Under the pieces are notes generated by a model that saw nothing but the letters and a program-made list of their open reading frames with translations, was not told the DNA's origin and searched no databases. Positions 43,556 to 53,885 of a stretch of DNA of 64,000 nt are shown here, piece after piece (the first letter of the stretch is position 1; every line of letters begins with the position of its first letter). Made by a program: the position numbers and the translations under genes. The stretch is from assembly GCA_030374765.1 (NCBI GenBank), contig JARGXX010000097.1:248001-312000 (forward strand), given 5' to 3'. The stretch is from Agarophyton chilense. Taxonomy: Eukaryota; Rhodophyta; Florideophyceae; Gracilariales; Gracilariaceae.

Positions 43556-46146
43556 TTCAGAGAGAAACTGCCTCACGAGCTTTATCCAAATGGTGTGCAG
43601 GACAGTTTTTTCGGTTCGGCAAGCAAGAAAACATGACTGGATCGTCTTCGTTGATTTGTTTTATCAATTCCGAAGTGCCTTCATTGTTCAGCAGTCCTTC
43701 CCAGCGCACGCGTACCTTCAAACCATAAGCCGTTTCGACAAATTTCAGTAAGCGCGCTACAGGAATGCCACTTTGCGAAGCGAGAACATGCGGAAGAATA
43801 GCTTCAGTGTTTAAAGTGGCGTCTCTGTAGAACTTCAGCCTCTTGCAATGAATTCTTTCTGCAGTGTTGTTTAGTAGGTCCTACACCTGAAAAACATAGT
43901 CTGACAGCGCTCTCACCGTTCTGCGCGGTCCTCGCCAGCGGAGCGCAAAAATTTGGCCTGCGTGAAAGTCGTCACGAGCGACCAGGATAAAGTCACTTAC
44001 ATCACAATTTGGAAGTTTCCCTCTAGACGCGCATGTGCGCGATTTTTCTCGGTTGTTTTGCAGTGTGGACTAGATGAGAGGGTGCATTTCAGCTACAGCT
44101 TGCTCCAAGGACTTGTGTTGAGCAAGCATTCTGCAGCTGCCTCGGAAAGAGTCATTGTTGTTTCCGTGGATGTCCGTTGAAACCTGGTAATGGGTGGTGT
44201 CGGTTTCAATCCAGTGAAAGCTGTGACGGGCGGGACACTGCGGCGATGTAGAGATGGTGCACTGTTCAGAGCACTCTGAATGATAGGATATAGATCAGGC
44301 CATTCTTTCATGTCAATGCACAGTTCAGACACAATAGCGAGAGACGCACGAAGTACTTCCTTGCCCAAGCGCTGTACGACACCGTTGTTCTAAGGGGTAT
44401 ATGGTACGGTGAAATGATTTGGGACTTTGAGGCCCTTTGAGATCAAACGAAGTGTGTCATTTCGGAAGTGTGTTGGACCGTCTGACATAAACCCGTGCGG
44501 AACAGCAAAGGCAGCACACCAATCCATGAGAGCGTGCGCTGCGTTGTCGGCTGAAGTGTTTGGAAATGGAAAAAGCCATTAGCCCTCAGAGTGGTCATCT
44601 CTGAGTAGTTGGAGGTGTTTCCCACCAGTGCAGCTTGGCCCAATTTCCAAATAGTCAAACTGAACCAGATCGTTTGGCACTGTACCGTGGAAGGCAGGAC
44701 CGAAAGGGCGCGGGACTTATTCACCGCCAACTGTTGAGAGGCAGTGAATACAGGCCTAAACGAAGTTCGCAACGTCGGTTATCATGGTCGACCAAAAAAA
44801 GTGTTGCTGTAGTACAAGTAGGGTAGTTGTGCAGCCGCGATGCCCACTGGGTCCAGTGTGAGCGATACTGCACAGACGAAAATGCAGGTTCACTGCCTTA
44901 TCGGGTATCCATATGGCGCCCGTGCTCGGGCTCCTCCAAAGGTCGTGATTCACTTGTAGGTCATGTGGGCGGGAGTCACGGTTTGCTTCCTGTGTTTTGA
45001 AGATATCCTTCTGCGATGGCCACTAGAAGTCTTCAGTGGAGCAGGATGGAAGCTCGGGGATTCTGACCAATCGTCGTACTGTACCTGAGGCTGGCCATCT
45101 TCCCAGTAGGTCTGCCAAGACATTATCCGTGCCCTTTATGTGGAATCAGGTGTAGTCGTAGATGCTAAGACGTACGGCCCATCTAAGGAACATTCGGACT
45201 GAAGTCTGAGACAGGTCAGGTGCGACTGCAAGTGGATCAAAAAGAAAACTTAGGCTTTTATGATCCGGGAAAAGGACAAAAGCATTGGGGGTTGCTACCA
45301 GCTAGTACATGCGGTCGAGTTCTTTTCAACCGGCCGGAACAGAATGCAATTGGGCTATGGAGTTGACTCGGGTGGGGCAGTCTCAAATCATCGTAGGGTA
45401 CCTGCGTAACAATTCCTGACCAGACGCAGTGTGATGCGACAGAAAAAATGCACAAGAGCTGATTGTTGTCACAATAGGGCAATGTCACCAGTTGAGCCAG
45501 AGCCGCTTTGCAGGCTACAAACGCTTGTAATTCGACTTCTCCCCATCCGAAGGTACGTAAGTCAATTCGGGCTAGTGCTCTAGTTGTGCATTTGCCGGCT
45601 TGGTGTTACAAAGTTTCCATGAAGTGATGCAGTGGCTCAATGAGATTGAAAAAGTTGAAGATACCAGTTTTCGTCCACTTCAACGCGCAAATAAATTGTT
45701 GCAAGTGGGCGCCGTTCGATGGAGATTCCATCGAAAGGAGGCCGTTGAGCTGTCGAGGGTCGTATTTGACACCATCAGCAGATATAATCCTCCCAAACCA
45801 CCTGATAGAAGTCGCAAAAAGGGTTCATTTGGCAGGATGTAGCTTCATCTGTTGCTCAGAACACAACCGTAACAGACAGCGGATGCAGTTAAGAAGGCCT
45901 TCGATAGTGGAATGGTGAAGGAGTATATCGTCACGCCAGTGCAGTAGATGAGGTCGAAGACCTTCGGGAATGACTTTGGCCAAGGCAGACTGCGTATGCG
46001 TGGTTTCATTTGTAGTGCTATGTAGCACTCTTGTTAGAGTGAATATCCCATCCGGGGTGATGTACGACTGGAGAGGTTGAGAGCTCTCGGCGAGAGAAAA
46101 CTGCCAATATCCGTGTGTGAGGTCAAATGTAGCGAAATAACAGGAG
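43556..46146 (-). pseudogene. gypsy C pol, C-terminal half: RT, RNase H, integrase
   Basis: The minus strand has RT at 46.15-45.83 kb (YFATFDLTHGYWQFSL, YITPDGIFTLTRVL, LLHWRDDILLHHS). RNase H is poorly preserved at about 45.8-45.1 kb. The integrase zinc region is at 44.95-44.76 kb (IWIPDKAVNLHFRLCSIAHT, GHRGCTTTLLVLQQHFFW). The integrase core and end are at 44.5-44.09 kb (NNGVVQRLGKEVLRASLAIV, then LNSAPSLHRRSVPP). It resumes directly where copia B interrupts: the residues SCYFATFDL follow LVG on the other side. The product is non-functional because of many stops. Confidence 0.75.
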
Positions 46147-46151
46147 CCCAC

Positions 46152-46474
46152 TAAATAAAGGGTAGTTGTAGATGCTTCTGTTAAAGAACAATTTACTGAT
46201 TCAGATTACTATTCGAATGCTTGCCTGCCTCGGATAAACCAAGGGTCCATGTCCAGGCTCTTGGGCTTATATACCCGACAAGGCGGGCTAGCGGCCATGT
46301 AATCTATCACTAAAAGGCCACGCAATCGAATGCTAACGGCCACGTAATCTACTCTCTTGCTGCACATGATTATTGCAGCACCATGTCATGCAAAACCTCT
46401 CCTAGAGGGCTTGCATTATACGCAAATGCGCCTAGGGTATGCATAGATTGACTAAGATGCATTTGCTTTCCATA
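46152..46474 (-). repeat. 3' LTR of copia B
   Basis: 323 bp, nearly identical to 51071-51393. The ends read TATGG...TTTA on the element strand rather than TG...CA, if the 5-bp duplication is placed as above. Confidence 0.9.
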
Positions 46475-46496
46475 CCAATTCCTCTCAGAGTTCCTG

Positions 46497-48357
46497 CTAA
46501 CCAGTGGGTGCGTTAGAGTTTCGGAATAAAGCCCCATGAAAGTCCATGGATGTTTTCACATCAAAAAACATTAACTCCAAAGCTTGAGAGATAGGGCTAT
46601 CGGTTTTTGTCAACGGATCAGCATAGTTTGCGCTACCTGGAATCCATATCATTCTGTCAACGTTTCTTGTTTCAAATTCGTATCTGATTACGCTGACATC
46701 TCCACGAATAGAACGATCTGCAGCGTTGCGACAGGTAGAAAGTGTGCCAAACAAATCCTTTGAGTCCACAACGATCCACAGTCCAACGTGGATTCCTAAC
46801 AAAGCCTGGAATGCCTTACAGAGTACCTTGCCCTCATCGATGGCCTCTCCTGCAGCCAGAGTTTCGGCCGATCCAATTGATTTAACTGGTCTTCGGGACT
46901 TATGAGAACTCCAGGAAATGACATGAATGACAGAGTCTTGCTTCAGTTTTCCAAAAAGAAGTCCAGCGACAAACCCAAGCTGTCCATAGTCGTTCGTTCG
47001 GCTTGCGTCAGAAAATACTACAATTGAGATCTGATATTCTTTTCCACTGAGTGGCCTCAGGAACCTTAGTGACGTTCCTTTTCTCTTCAGAGTGCGCAGC
47101 ATATTAATCTGCGTTATCATGTCCTTGATAGTAGGAAATGGCCCTTTTTGCTGCAAATAGCTTGCCGCAAATGCGCAAAACGGAGAGGCGGCAATGCCAA
47201 GCCAGCAAATTGAACTGTTCAGCGACCTGAATGATGAGAGCTCAATGCTGTTCAGCTGACTTTCCTGGTCTTTTCTCCTTAAACGACTAATTGTTCCGGC
47301 TTCGTACCCTTTCAGCTTTTCGTCTCCATCGATGGTAACCGTGTAGTCTTCGTACTGAGTAAGCGCCAGACCATAAAACTGTACCCTACCTGGTCCATAC
47401 ACTATCGTGCCAAGTTTATGGTTGTGTCTTATTTTTTGTATTATTGTAGACAAATTCTTTCTCTCTCCAGCAAAGAGGATGTCATCGACCACTTTGACTG
47501 CAATGACTACAACTTTTCCATCCAATTTTTTGTAAAAGAGCTGCGGCACGTACACGAGCTGCGAAAAACCAAATCCACGTAGCACATCATCACTACGCTC
47601 TTGCCACTTGGCCCCTGCATTTGCGAGACCATAGGCTGCTGATAGCAGCAACCAGTAGTGCTGATGACGTGTTTTGCATTCGCGAGGAGGTACCATGTAG
47701 ACATCTCGTTGAGCTTCCGTTTGAAGAAAGGCGCTCTTGAAGTCGATCTTTGCCAGAGTCCACCGATAGATCGTAGAAAGAGACAACAGTATGCGGATAC
47801 CAACTGGTGGGCATGTTGCAGAGTCTGTTTTCAGGGCATGCTTTTCTCGATCCTTATTGCCATGTACTGCAATTCGTGCCTTTAATGTCAGCGAGTTATC
47901 ATCACACTTCTTCACCTTGTAAAGGACGTGGCTTGATACTATGTTCGCGTTTTTAGGAACTCGAGAAACTGCTACATCTCTCACAATCTTCTTAAATGAC
48001 CGTTCTTCCTTGTCATAGGCATTCTGTGTTGCAAAGGGTGGTAACCCCTGTGCTTGGTGCAACATAAATTCTGTATTTCCGAACGCCTTGTAATAGGTCT
48101 GAATGAGGTCTTTCTCTGTGCTTTGCAAGTCTTGCCCTGGCGACAACTGTACTTCTGCTGCACTGATAGGTTCTTCCGCATCTGGTTGATCGCTTGATTG
48201 GTTGGACTGATAGTCCGTATCCTCTTTCTGCTCTGCGACTGCTCGGTTGTCGAGATAATTCCATACTTCATTTTCCAGGTTGAGATTTTCCTTATCTCCG
48301 TCGAAATAATGAACTGCGTACTTTCCAGTCCTCTAGTCATGCGTATGTACTGTGCCT
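46497..48357 (-). CDS. copia B RT-RNase H open frame
   Basis: Open on the minus strand from about 48.35 kb (entered after a frameshift) to 46497; the first start-like codon gives 549 residues from 48146. RT: FKSAFLQTEAQRDVYMVPPR, AYGLANAGAKWQE, VKVVDDILFAG (VDD catalytic pair). RNase H: VVFSDASRTNDYGQLGFVAG, SIGSAETLAAGEAIDEG, VDSKDLFGTLSTCRN, and WIPGSANYADPLTKTDSPIS at the end. It makes the cDNA of the element. Upstream, YFDGDKENLNLENEVWNYLD in the same frame shows that it originally continued from the 47981-48856 frame. The short distance to the 3' LTR is typical. Confidence 0.85.
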
Positions 48358-48856
48358 CCGTAAATTTTTTGTCTATTGGCCAGTACACTTCTATATTGTC
48401 ACCGACATTGGGAGTGTTAGGTCCTATGCAGTCGGGTTCTTCTTCTAATTTGTGCGGAGTTGGGTTTGAGATTGGAACTTCATCTCCGATAGAGTCTGTT
48501 CTGGATTCGGGGGAGTTTTCTTCGAGTGTGTCTACAACTTCTTCCAAGTTTCGATCCAGTTCATCAATAGCATTCTGCACAGCAGTAGCTAGCTCGTTCT
48601 GGACTATTGCTGGCCTGACGTCTTCAATTGCAGCGTTAATTTTTTTTCCTTTGGCTCCTGGGACGGTCACTGTGCCGTTTGCAATGTCAAAGGCCAGCAC
48701 GGGCTTGTCTCGTGACCACTTCCCACGTTTTTCGTGCTCCTTCTTGATAAATACCTGCACGAGATCTCCTACTGCAATAGGGCTTTCATTAAATGTCTTT
48801 GATCGCAGAATCAAGGTCAGCTTTCGCCTTGCTAGAAGGGTTTGGTGGGCATACAC
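48330..48856 (-). CDS. copia B linker between integrase and RT
   Basis: In frame with the gag-integrase frame, and separated from it by one TAG (48863-48865). It reads AHQTLLARRKLTLILRSKTF, VGDLVQVFIKKEHEKRGKWS (the integrase C-terminal SH3-like GDLV motif), then a Glu/Asp-rich stretch and NVGDNIEVYWPIDKKFTEAQ. Near 48.33-48.36 kb the coding sense moves to the RT frame by a one-base shift. The open frame continues to 47981, but out of register. Confidence 0.75.
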
Positions 48857-48862
48857 GAGTTC

Positions 48863-51067
48863 CTAGGGAAGTTGTTTTGGTATGACACCCTTCTGTATCG
48901 GTCTGGAATAGCCCTTGGCAAGTTCTTGCGCAGATAGAACGTCGCTGCCGTAGAGATCATTGGAAATTCTGATTGCCTGTTGAATGATCAGAGAGGTTTC
49001 CCATTCTTTCCGTTCCACAGTAGACTCTTCCTTCAGGCGAGTGAAGACATCTCGGATGATTTTATGCTTGGACTCAAGCACGTTCTTATTGTGCCTTCTC
49101 GGCGGCAGAGGTCTAGCTTCTATGTCATGTTCCCGCAAGTACTCGGCAAGAATGCTATTCTTGAATGCGCTGTCATAAGCGACTGTTAGCGGTGTCCAAA
49201 ATGGTGTCAGCCAGTGCGCATCAAATACTAGAATAGCTTCACGCATTGATGTGTCTTGCACCACTGCGCCAACAGAGTAGCGCGATGCGGTATCCATTAT
49301 GTGCATAACACAGTGCTGATCCAGAAACATATGGTCCACACACACTACCTCATTAAAGGATCTGCTCATCGAGCTAAGTGAGACCTTCCTGTCTGCTTTT
49401 GGCCTAGCAGTTGTTCTGCATGCTGTGCACTCTTCAAGTGTGCGCTGAAGGTACTTGTTTACATATCCAGTCCATAGTTCGTTTCTTTCAAGAAGTATCT
49501 TGATGTCGGAGTATGTAGAGTGCCCGCAGACATGTTTATGGACTTTGTCCACAATTTTTTTCAAGTCCTTCCACGGTTTCTTAGCCAGGTTTCCGTCGAT
49601 GTGAGCCGTTGCACAGAACAGGGTCGTTTTGTGCCTAGGGGTCAGCTTTTCTGCTTGATAAGTGAACGCCGTATGGGGAATGTAGGTGTGCATGTCTCTG
49701 TCGACGAGAGTGACGCTTCCTTGCGAATTGCCGCTGGCATCGGGTGGCAACTTCAATATGTTCTGGTTAACATGTAGTATGTCACAGTAGTTGGTTACGT
49801 TGCGTCCTACAACCCATTGAGAGGAACCATCGATAACCAAATGCCTGATGTTCACCACTGTACCTTCGTCCGTTCTTGCTTTGAAGACCACCGATCCAAG
49901 TATTTTCCTTGCCTGGCTTCGATGTTCACCGTTGCCATACTGCCAGTAGGGTCTTTCAGCAACTGCTTCTGGTAATGGCTCCAGCTTCCTGTTCCAATCG
50001 GGACAGACGAGAGGAGTGATGAGGTTCAATTCAGTAACCCCAATTCCGCTGTAAGGTGCTCCATCGTCTAAGAGTGGTCCAATAAAGCCGTCCGGTGTAA
50101 ATTGTGCGAAGTTTTGTGCGCTCAATTCTGCCATATTGAAGGTCAAAACGTTATTCTGTGCCTTATCGCCTGTTGCAGGGGCATCTAAAGACTTCACACC
50201 CGGTTTCAGCGTCCCGTCCTTCCTGTGGTCTTGATACCAATGACCGTACTTTCCACAGGTGTTACACTGCGTCTTCCCTTTGAGCTCAGCAATTTGCTCT
50301 GGGGTTCTCCGGGAAGGTCGATTATGCCTACGGTTGCTACCGGCGGCGGAAGAACCTTGCGGCGCCGACTGATAGTGAGCGGCGTTGGTGGAGAGCGTTT
50401 TTGAAGTTGCATCTCCTCCTGAATGTTTCACTTTGTCACATTGCCTAAGAACAGAGGCAATCGAATCATAAGAAACCACTTTGAGGTAATCATTTGTCGT
50501 CGACGTCGGTGTAAGACTGGCGTCTCGCGGAGCGCCATTGGCCAAAACTGACACTCTCTGATTATTGTCGACATCTGCATTTGCCAGAAGAGTAAAAGCC
50601 ACAAGCGCATCAGAAAGCTTTGCTTCCGTTCCATGAGCGTTAAGTCTCGATACTTGCGCCTGAAATCTCGATTCAAAAATTTTAAAGCTTTCGTTGTGGT
50701 TTCTCTTTGTGTTGAGGAGCGAAAGATAGTCCTGAAATACATCTGAAACAACGGCGAGCGGATCTCGCTTGTACAAGGCCTTCACGATGGCTTCTGCACC
50801 TTCCGCCGATCGAATCACACTGTCCGGAATAGCCTTACACAGATCCCTAGCCCGACCATACAGCTGCGATTGAAGCATTATTCCCTGTGCTGTCTTGGGA
50901 ACCTTGTTGCTGTTTGAATCTGTAAGCGTATCCTGGAACGCCTGCCATAACGATACAGCCTCAGCATACTGCTCTTGGTTTCCACGTCCATCCGTCCATG
51001 GCACGGTTCGAATGTCCCAAGAGAAACGGGGTCGAGACGGCAGGTTGTTTGAGCTTTCTGGGCCCAT
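48863..51067 (-). CDS. copia B gag-protease-integrase
   Basis: 734 residues from the ATG at 51067, only four bases inside the LTR edge. Gag has RPRFSWDIRTVPWTDGRGNQ, LYGRARDLCKAIPDS and FESRFQAQVSRLNAHGTEAK. The zinc knuckle is CNTCGKYGHWYQDH (about residue 265), with His where the last Cys is usual. Protease: LLDDGAPYSGIG (about 335). Integrase: HKHVCGHS with CTACRTTARP (zinc site), CVDHMFLDQH, VAYDSAFKNS, and LESKHKIIRDVF (D, D, E). A TAG at 48863 ends the frame before the integrase tail; the related copia C suggests a sense codon there. The first codons (MGPE) lie within the primer-binding site. Confidence 0.85.
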   Translation of the reverse strand: MGPESSNNLPSRPRFSWDIRTVPWTDGRGNQEQYAEAVSLWQAFQDTLTDSNSNKVPKTAQGIMLQSQLYGRARDLCKAIPDSVIRSAEGAEAIVKALYKRDPLAVVSDVFQDYLSLLNTKRNHNESFKIFESRFQAQVSRLNAHGTEAKLSDALVAFTLLANADVDNNQRVSVLANGAPRDASLTPTSTTNDYLKVVSYDSIASVLRQCDKVKHSGGDATSKTLSTNAAHYQSAPQGSSAAGSNRRHNRPSRRTPEQIAELKGKTQCNTCGKYGHWYQDHRKDGTLKPGVKSLDAPATGDKAQNNVLTFNMAELSAQNFAQFTPDGFIGPLLDDGAPYSGIGVTELNLITPLVCPDWNRKLEPLPEAVAERPYWQYGNGEHRSQARKILGSVVFKARTDEGTVVNIRHLVIDGSSQWVVGRNVTNYCDILHVNQNILKLPPDASGNSQGSVTLVDRDMHTYIPHTAFTYQAEKLTPRHKTTLFCATAHIDGNLAKKPWKDLKKIVDKVHKHVCGHSTYSDIKILLERNELWTGYVNKYLQRTLEECTACRTTARPKADRKVSLSSMSRSFNEVVCVDHMFLDQHCVMHIMDTASRYSVGAVVQDTSMREAILVFDAHWLTPFWTPLTVAYDSAFKNSILAEYLREHDIEARPLPPRRHNKNVLESKHKIIRDVFTRLKEESTVERKEWETSLIIQQAIRISNDLYGSDVLSAQELAKGYSRPIQKGVIPKQLP

Positions 51068-51070
51068 AAC
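51054..51070 (-). other. primer-binding site of copia B overlapping the gag start
   Basis: The element strand reads GTTATGGGCCCAGAAAG directly after the LTR. TTATGGGCCCAG pairs with the anticodon stem-loop of eukaryotic initiator tRNA-Met, the primer site known for Drosophila copia. Its ATG is the gag start codon. Confidence 0.75.
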
Positions 51071-51393
51071 TAAATAAAGGGTAGTTGTAGATGCTTCTGT
51101 TAAAGAACAATTTACTGATTCAGATTACTATTCGAATACTTGCCTGCCTCGGATAAACCAAGGGTCCATGTCCAGGCTCTTGGGCTTATATACCCGACAA
51201 GGCGGGCTAGCGGCCATGTAATCTATCACTAAAAGGCCACGCAATCGAATGCTAACGGCCACGTAATCTACTCTCTTGCTGCACATGATTATTGCAGCAC
51301 CATGTCATGCAAAACCTCTCCTAGAGGGCTTGCATTATACGCAAATGCGCCTAGGGTATGCATAGATTGACTAAGATGCATTTGCTTTCCATA
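51071..51393 (-). repeat. 5' LTR of copia B
   Basis: 323 bp, near-identical to the 3' LTR. It contains a TATATAA box and an inverted repeat of GTGCTGCAATAATCATGTGC type. Confidence 0.9.
51186..51192 (-). promoter_or_regulatory. TATA box in the 5' LTR of copia B
   Basis: The element strand reads GGGTATATAAGCCC about 120 bp before the gag ATG. The same box is present in the 3' LTR at 46267-46273. Confidence 0.6.
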
Positions 51394-53516
51394 CCTACCA
51401 GATTACAAAGCTCCTGTACGACACCGGGCATTGGGAATTAAATCCGAACGGTGTGCTTGTTCAAAGGACGCAAGTCTACAGTGAGGCGAAAACATGCTGG
51501 GTCTGGTTTGGGGACGAGGAGTGGGGCAGAGTTCCATGCTGCGCTTGGGTTGAAATACACCATCCCGGCTTTCAACAGGTTTCCTACAAATTTGTTCAAG
51601 AATTGACGCTGTTCTCGGGAGTAATTCCGCAATTTGACGCAAACGGGGCGTGCATTGGGTGTGAGGTCAATCTTAAGCGGATTGAGTTTTGCCGGTGGAC
51701 CAGCTCATAACGAGGTGCGAAAAATGTCAACGTGGTCCTGTACGATGCCTTGTAGAGAAGTTACGTGAAAGGATGGCATTGCCTGCGATTTAGCTGCGGA
51801 TATCATTTCATTGACCGCTGTCACGACGTCCTCATGCTGTCCAGAGTCAATTGGGTCTAGCAAAGATGGGTCTAGGAATGGGTCATTCTCAGAACGCGCG
51901 ACGTTGGAATTCGCGCGGGGTCTGTTCGGATCCAAGCGTGTCCTGGAGCTGGAGTCATCGTGACTGCTTGTGGGTTCTTCTGAGTTAATTAGTCGACTGA
52001 CGTAACCGCCGTTGGGGTGTCTTGTTGGGTTTCCTACACCCGAGCAATCAGTTCCATCCAGTTGGCTGCGATCGTTGTCAAGCAAAGTCTCTGTGTCCAC
52101 CCCAAGGTGTTGTAGCACAGGCAATCCAATCAGCTGTATCTCAGAGGAGAGGTCATCATCGGAAATGACGTAGGTGATATTGGCCAGAGCAAGGCTTCCA
52201 GAGGCAAGTTGGAGTACTGTGCGTGGAACTTGCCATGTACGTGAAAACGCGAATATCTGAGGCTGAGCTCCTCTCCTGAGAGCCACTTTGAGGTGCACGG
52301 GTGTGATCGACTTGATTCTACCAATTTCCTGAAGGGCACCTCGCTTGGCGAGGCCAGGGTAAACAATGCTGTCGTCACTTCCATTATCGCACCTACTGGT
52401 AGCCTGTAGGAACGAGCTGCCGTCTGACACGGTGAGAACACAGGATGTTGCATCTGAATTGGATTCCTGAGGGTTCTATAGTTGATTTACTGCGTTACCA
52501 TGAGACTTTACGGGGCCAGAACTGTTACCTGGCTTCTGTTTCTGGGAACGTGTAGAACGTGCTGGACCGTCAGCAGCCTTGACGGCGGCAAGCTCACATT
52601 TCATGGCCTTTTTCTGCTCATTTGTAGAGTTGGTGCAGTCATCAATCTAATACAGGAGTCCTTGCTGTTTGCATGGCACTAAGGGGCATGGTGGAGCGCA
52701 ACGCTTCGATTTTGCCTTCCTCGACGTGTTCTCCTTCTGTTCCGTCTGCAAGTTGTCCGTTTAGGGTAACTTGCTGGATTTAGAGGATTCTGATATCCGA
52801 TAAGCATGCTTCGTGCTTGGGACTGACTCTGTATCGATCATCTCAAACGCTTCTGACACACGGAGGGCGTATTGCATGAAACCACGGAGGTTCTTCTTGA
52901 GATCTGCATACTCAAATTGAACGTCCGTCTCCAATCGTACACGAAGCGTTTTGGGGCTTCATGCAGATATAATGTGCGATACGGCCGTCTTCTGGTTGGA
53001 CTTGACTACCCAACTCAACCCATGTCTACGCAAGATTGATATGTATGAAGTGAAAAGAGATTCCATTCTGGATCGAGCACACCTGTCTGACATATCCATT
53101 TCCGAAATCTTTTCTACTTGCCCATACAGAGCAGAAATCGTGAGGAATTCTTTGCGCTCTTTAGATTTAGACTCTAAGTACGCTCGGAGAGCAATGTCCG
53201 TAAGATTTTCCACATTCTCTACATCATCGATGAAAATAAGCTCTACCGTAGACTGTAGGCATTCGGGGTCGACAAAATACGTCAGAATAACCGGACGTAC
53301 TGGTTATGTGGCAGTGGAGTCCAAAACAGCCAGGTGTAGTGATCGAGCCTTGATTTTAGTTGCGAATTGATCATACTGGTGCAAAAATGTTCGGATGGAG
53401 GCGGCATCGGTGCTGGTCAGTCGCGGGTGACTGACGGACGTCGAGACGAAGCTCGGTTGTCCAAAAGGCAAATCACTGCCAGCTGACGCGTTTGGTTGCG
53501 CATTGGATGCTGACAT
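51394..53516 (-). pseudogene. gypsy C gag, protease and start of RT
   Basis: Gag from ATG 53516 (MSASNAQPNASAGSDLPFGQ, FLHQYDQFATKIKARSLHLA, then ENLTDIALRAYLESKSKERK in a shifted frame to 52959). The protease region at 52.43-51.71 kb has RCDNGSDDSIVYPGLAKRGA (Asp-Asn-Gly where Asp-Ser/Thr-Gly is usual) and IQLIGLPVLQHLGVD. RT start at 51.64-51.40 kb: FNPSAAWNSAPLLVPKPDPA, FRLTVDLRPLNKHT, a stop, then PMPGVVQELCNLVG, where copia B begins. Stops and shifts show that it is inactive. Confidence 0.7.
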
Positions 53517-53586
53517 TGTTTCGTTGATCGAACGAAAGGTGTTGAACATCAAAAACTTCAATAGTTACGGTTGAAGCAGTGATCAC

Positions 53587-53791
53587 TGTGCTGTTGCCGC
53601 AGTGGTTGGTGTCAACGAAAGAGCAAAGTTGTAGTGTTGTGGGTTCGATGCTCCCATTTACTCAGACGTATTTTAGAGCAGTTTTAAATACTTATCGTGG
53701 GTGTCTACTGTGTCCCGGATTGGGACGCTACCCACAATGCTTGTGTCTACTTTGGGTGCTATCCTAATTGTGGTGGGAGGCGTGCGCTACA
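53587..53791 (-). repeat. 5' LTR of gypsy C
   Basis: 205 bp, TGTAGCGCACGCC ... GCAACAGCACA on the element strand; pairs with 43342-43546. Confidence 0.85.
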
Positions 53792-53867
53792 GAACCACGC
53801 AGCCACGGTAACGCTTCGACTAGCTCGACCTGGAACTGTCATAGTACCAAAACAATTCTCAATACTT
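53792..53867 (+). repeat. 5' LTR of copia C, right part
   Basis: CACGCAGCCACGGTAACGC ... CTCAATACTT continues the LTR broken at 43341. The 3' LTR has the same run uninterrupted at 58.49-58.55 kb. Confidence 0.8.
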
Positions 53868-53885
53868 GCTTAGGGGCCCAGTCCC
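53868..53885 (+). other. decayed primer-binding site of copia C
   Basis: GCTTAGGGGCCCAGTCCC. Compared with the initiator tRNA-Met site GGTTATGGGCCCAGTCC, T has become G at the ATG, so both primer pairing and the gag start are damaged. Confidence 0.6.

Larger units (their letters stand above)
46152..51393 (-). mobile_element. Ty1/copia B, young, inserted in the RT gene of gypsy C
   Basis: A complete element of 5.24 kb. Both LTRs are 323 bp and I find about one difference between them (46217 versus 51136). The flanks CCCAC (46147-46151) and CCTAC (51394-51398) form a 5-bp target duplication with one change. Orientation is the same as its gypsy host. Coding capacity is nearly complete: one stop and one frameshift separate three open frames. 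It is related to copia C and to the relic at 1.5 kb. It is the most recent insertion in the window. Confidence 0.9.
43342..53791 (-). mobile_element. Ty3/gypsy C, minus orientation, interrupted by copia B
   Basis: LTRs of 205 bp lie at 43342-43546 (3') and 53587-53791 (5'). Reading on the minus strand: gag from 53516, protease at about 52.4-51.7 kb, start of RT at 51.64-51.39 kb, then copia B, the rest of RT at 46.15-45.83 kb, RNase H and integrase down to 43.56 kb. A polypurine AAAGAGGGGAG precedes the 3' LTR. Flanks ACC on both sides suggest a partly decayed target duplication. All genes carry stops. Confidence 0.8.

Noticed and set aside
44443-44772. Minus-strand open frame of 109 codons as a gene
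   Set aside because: It is an out-of-frame reading of the gypsy C integrase region.
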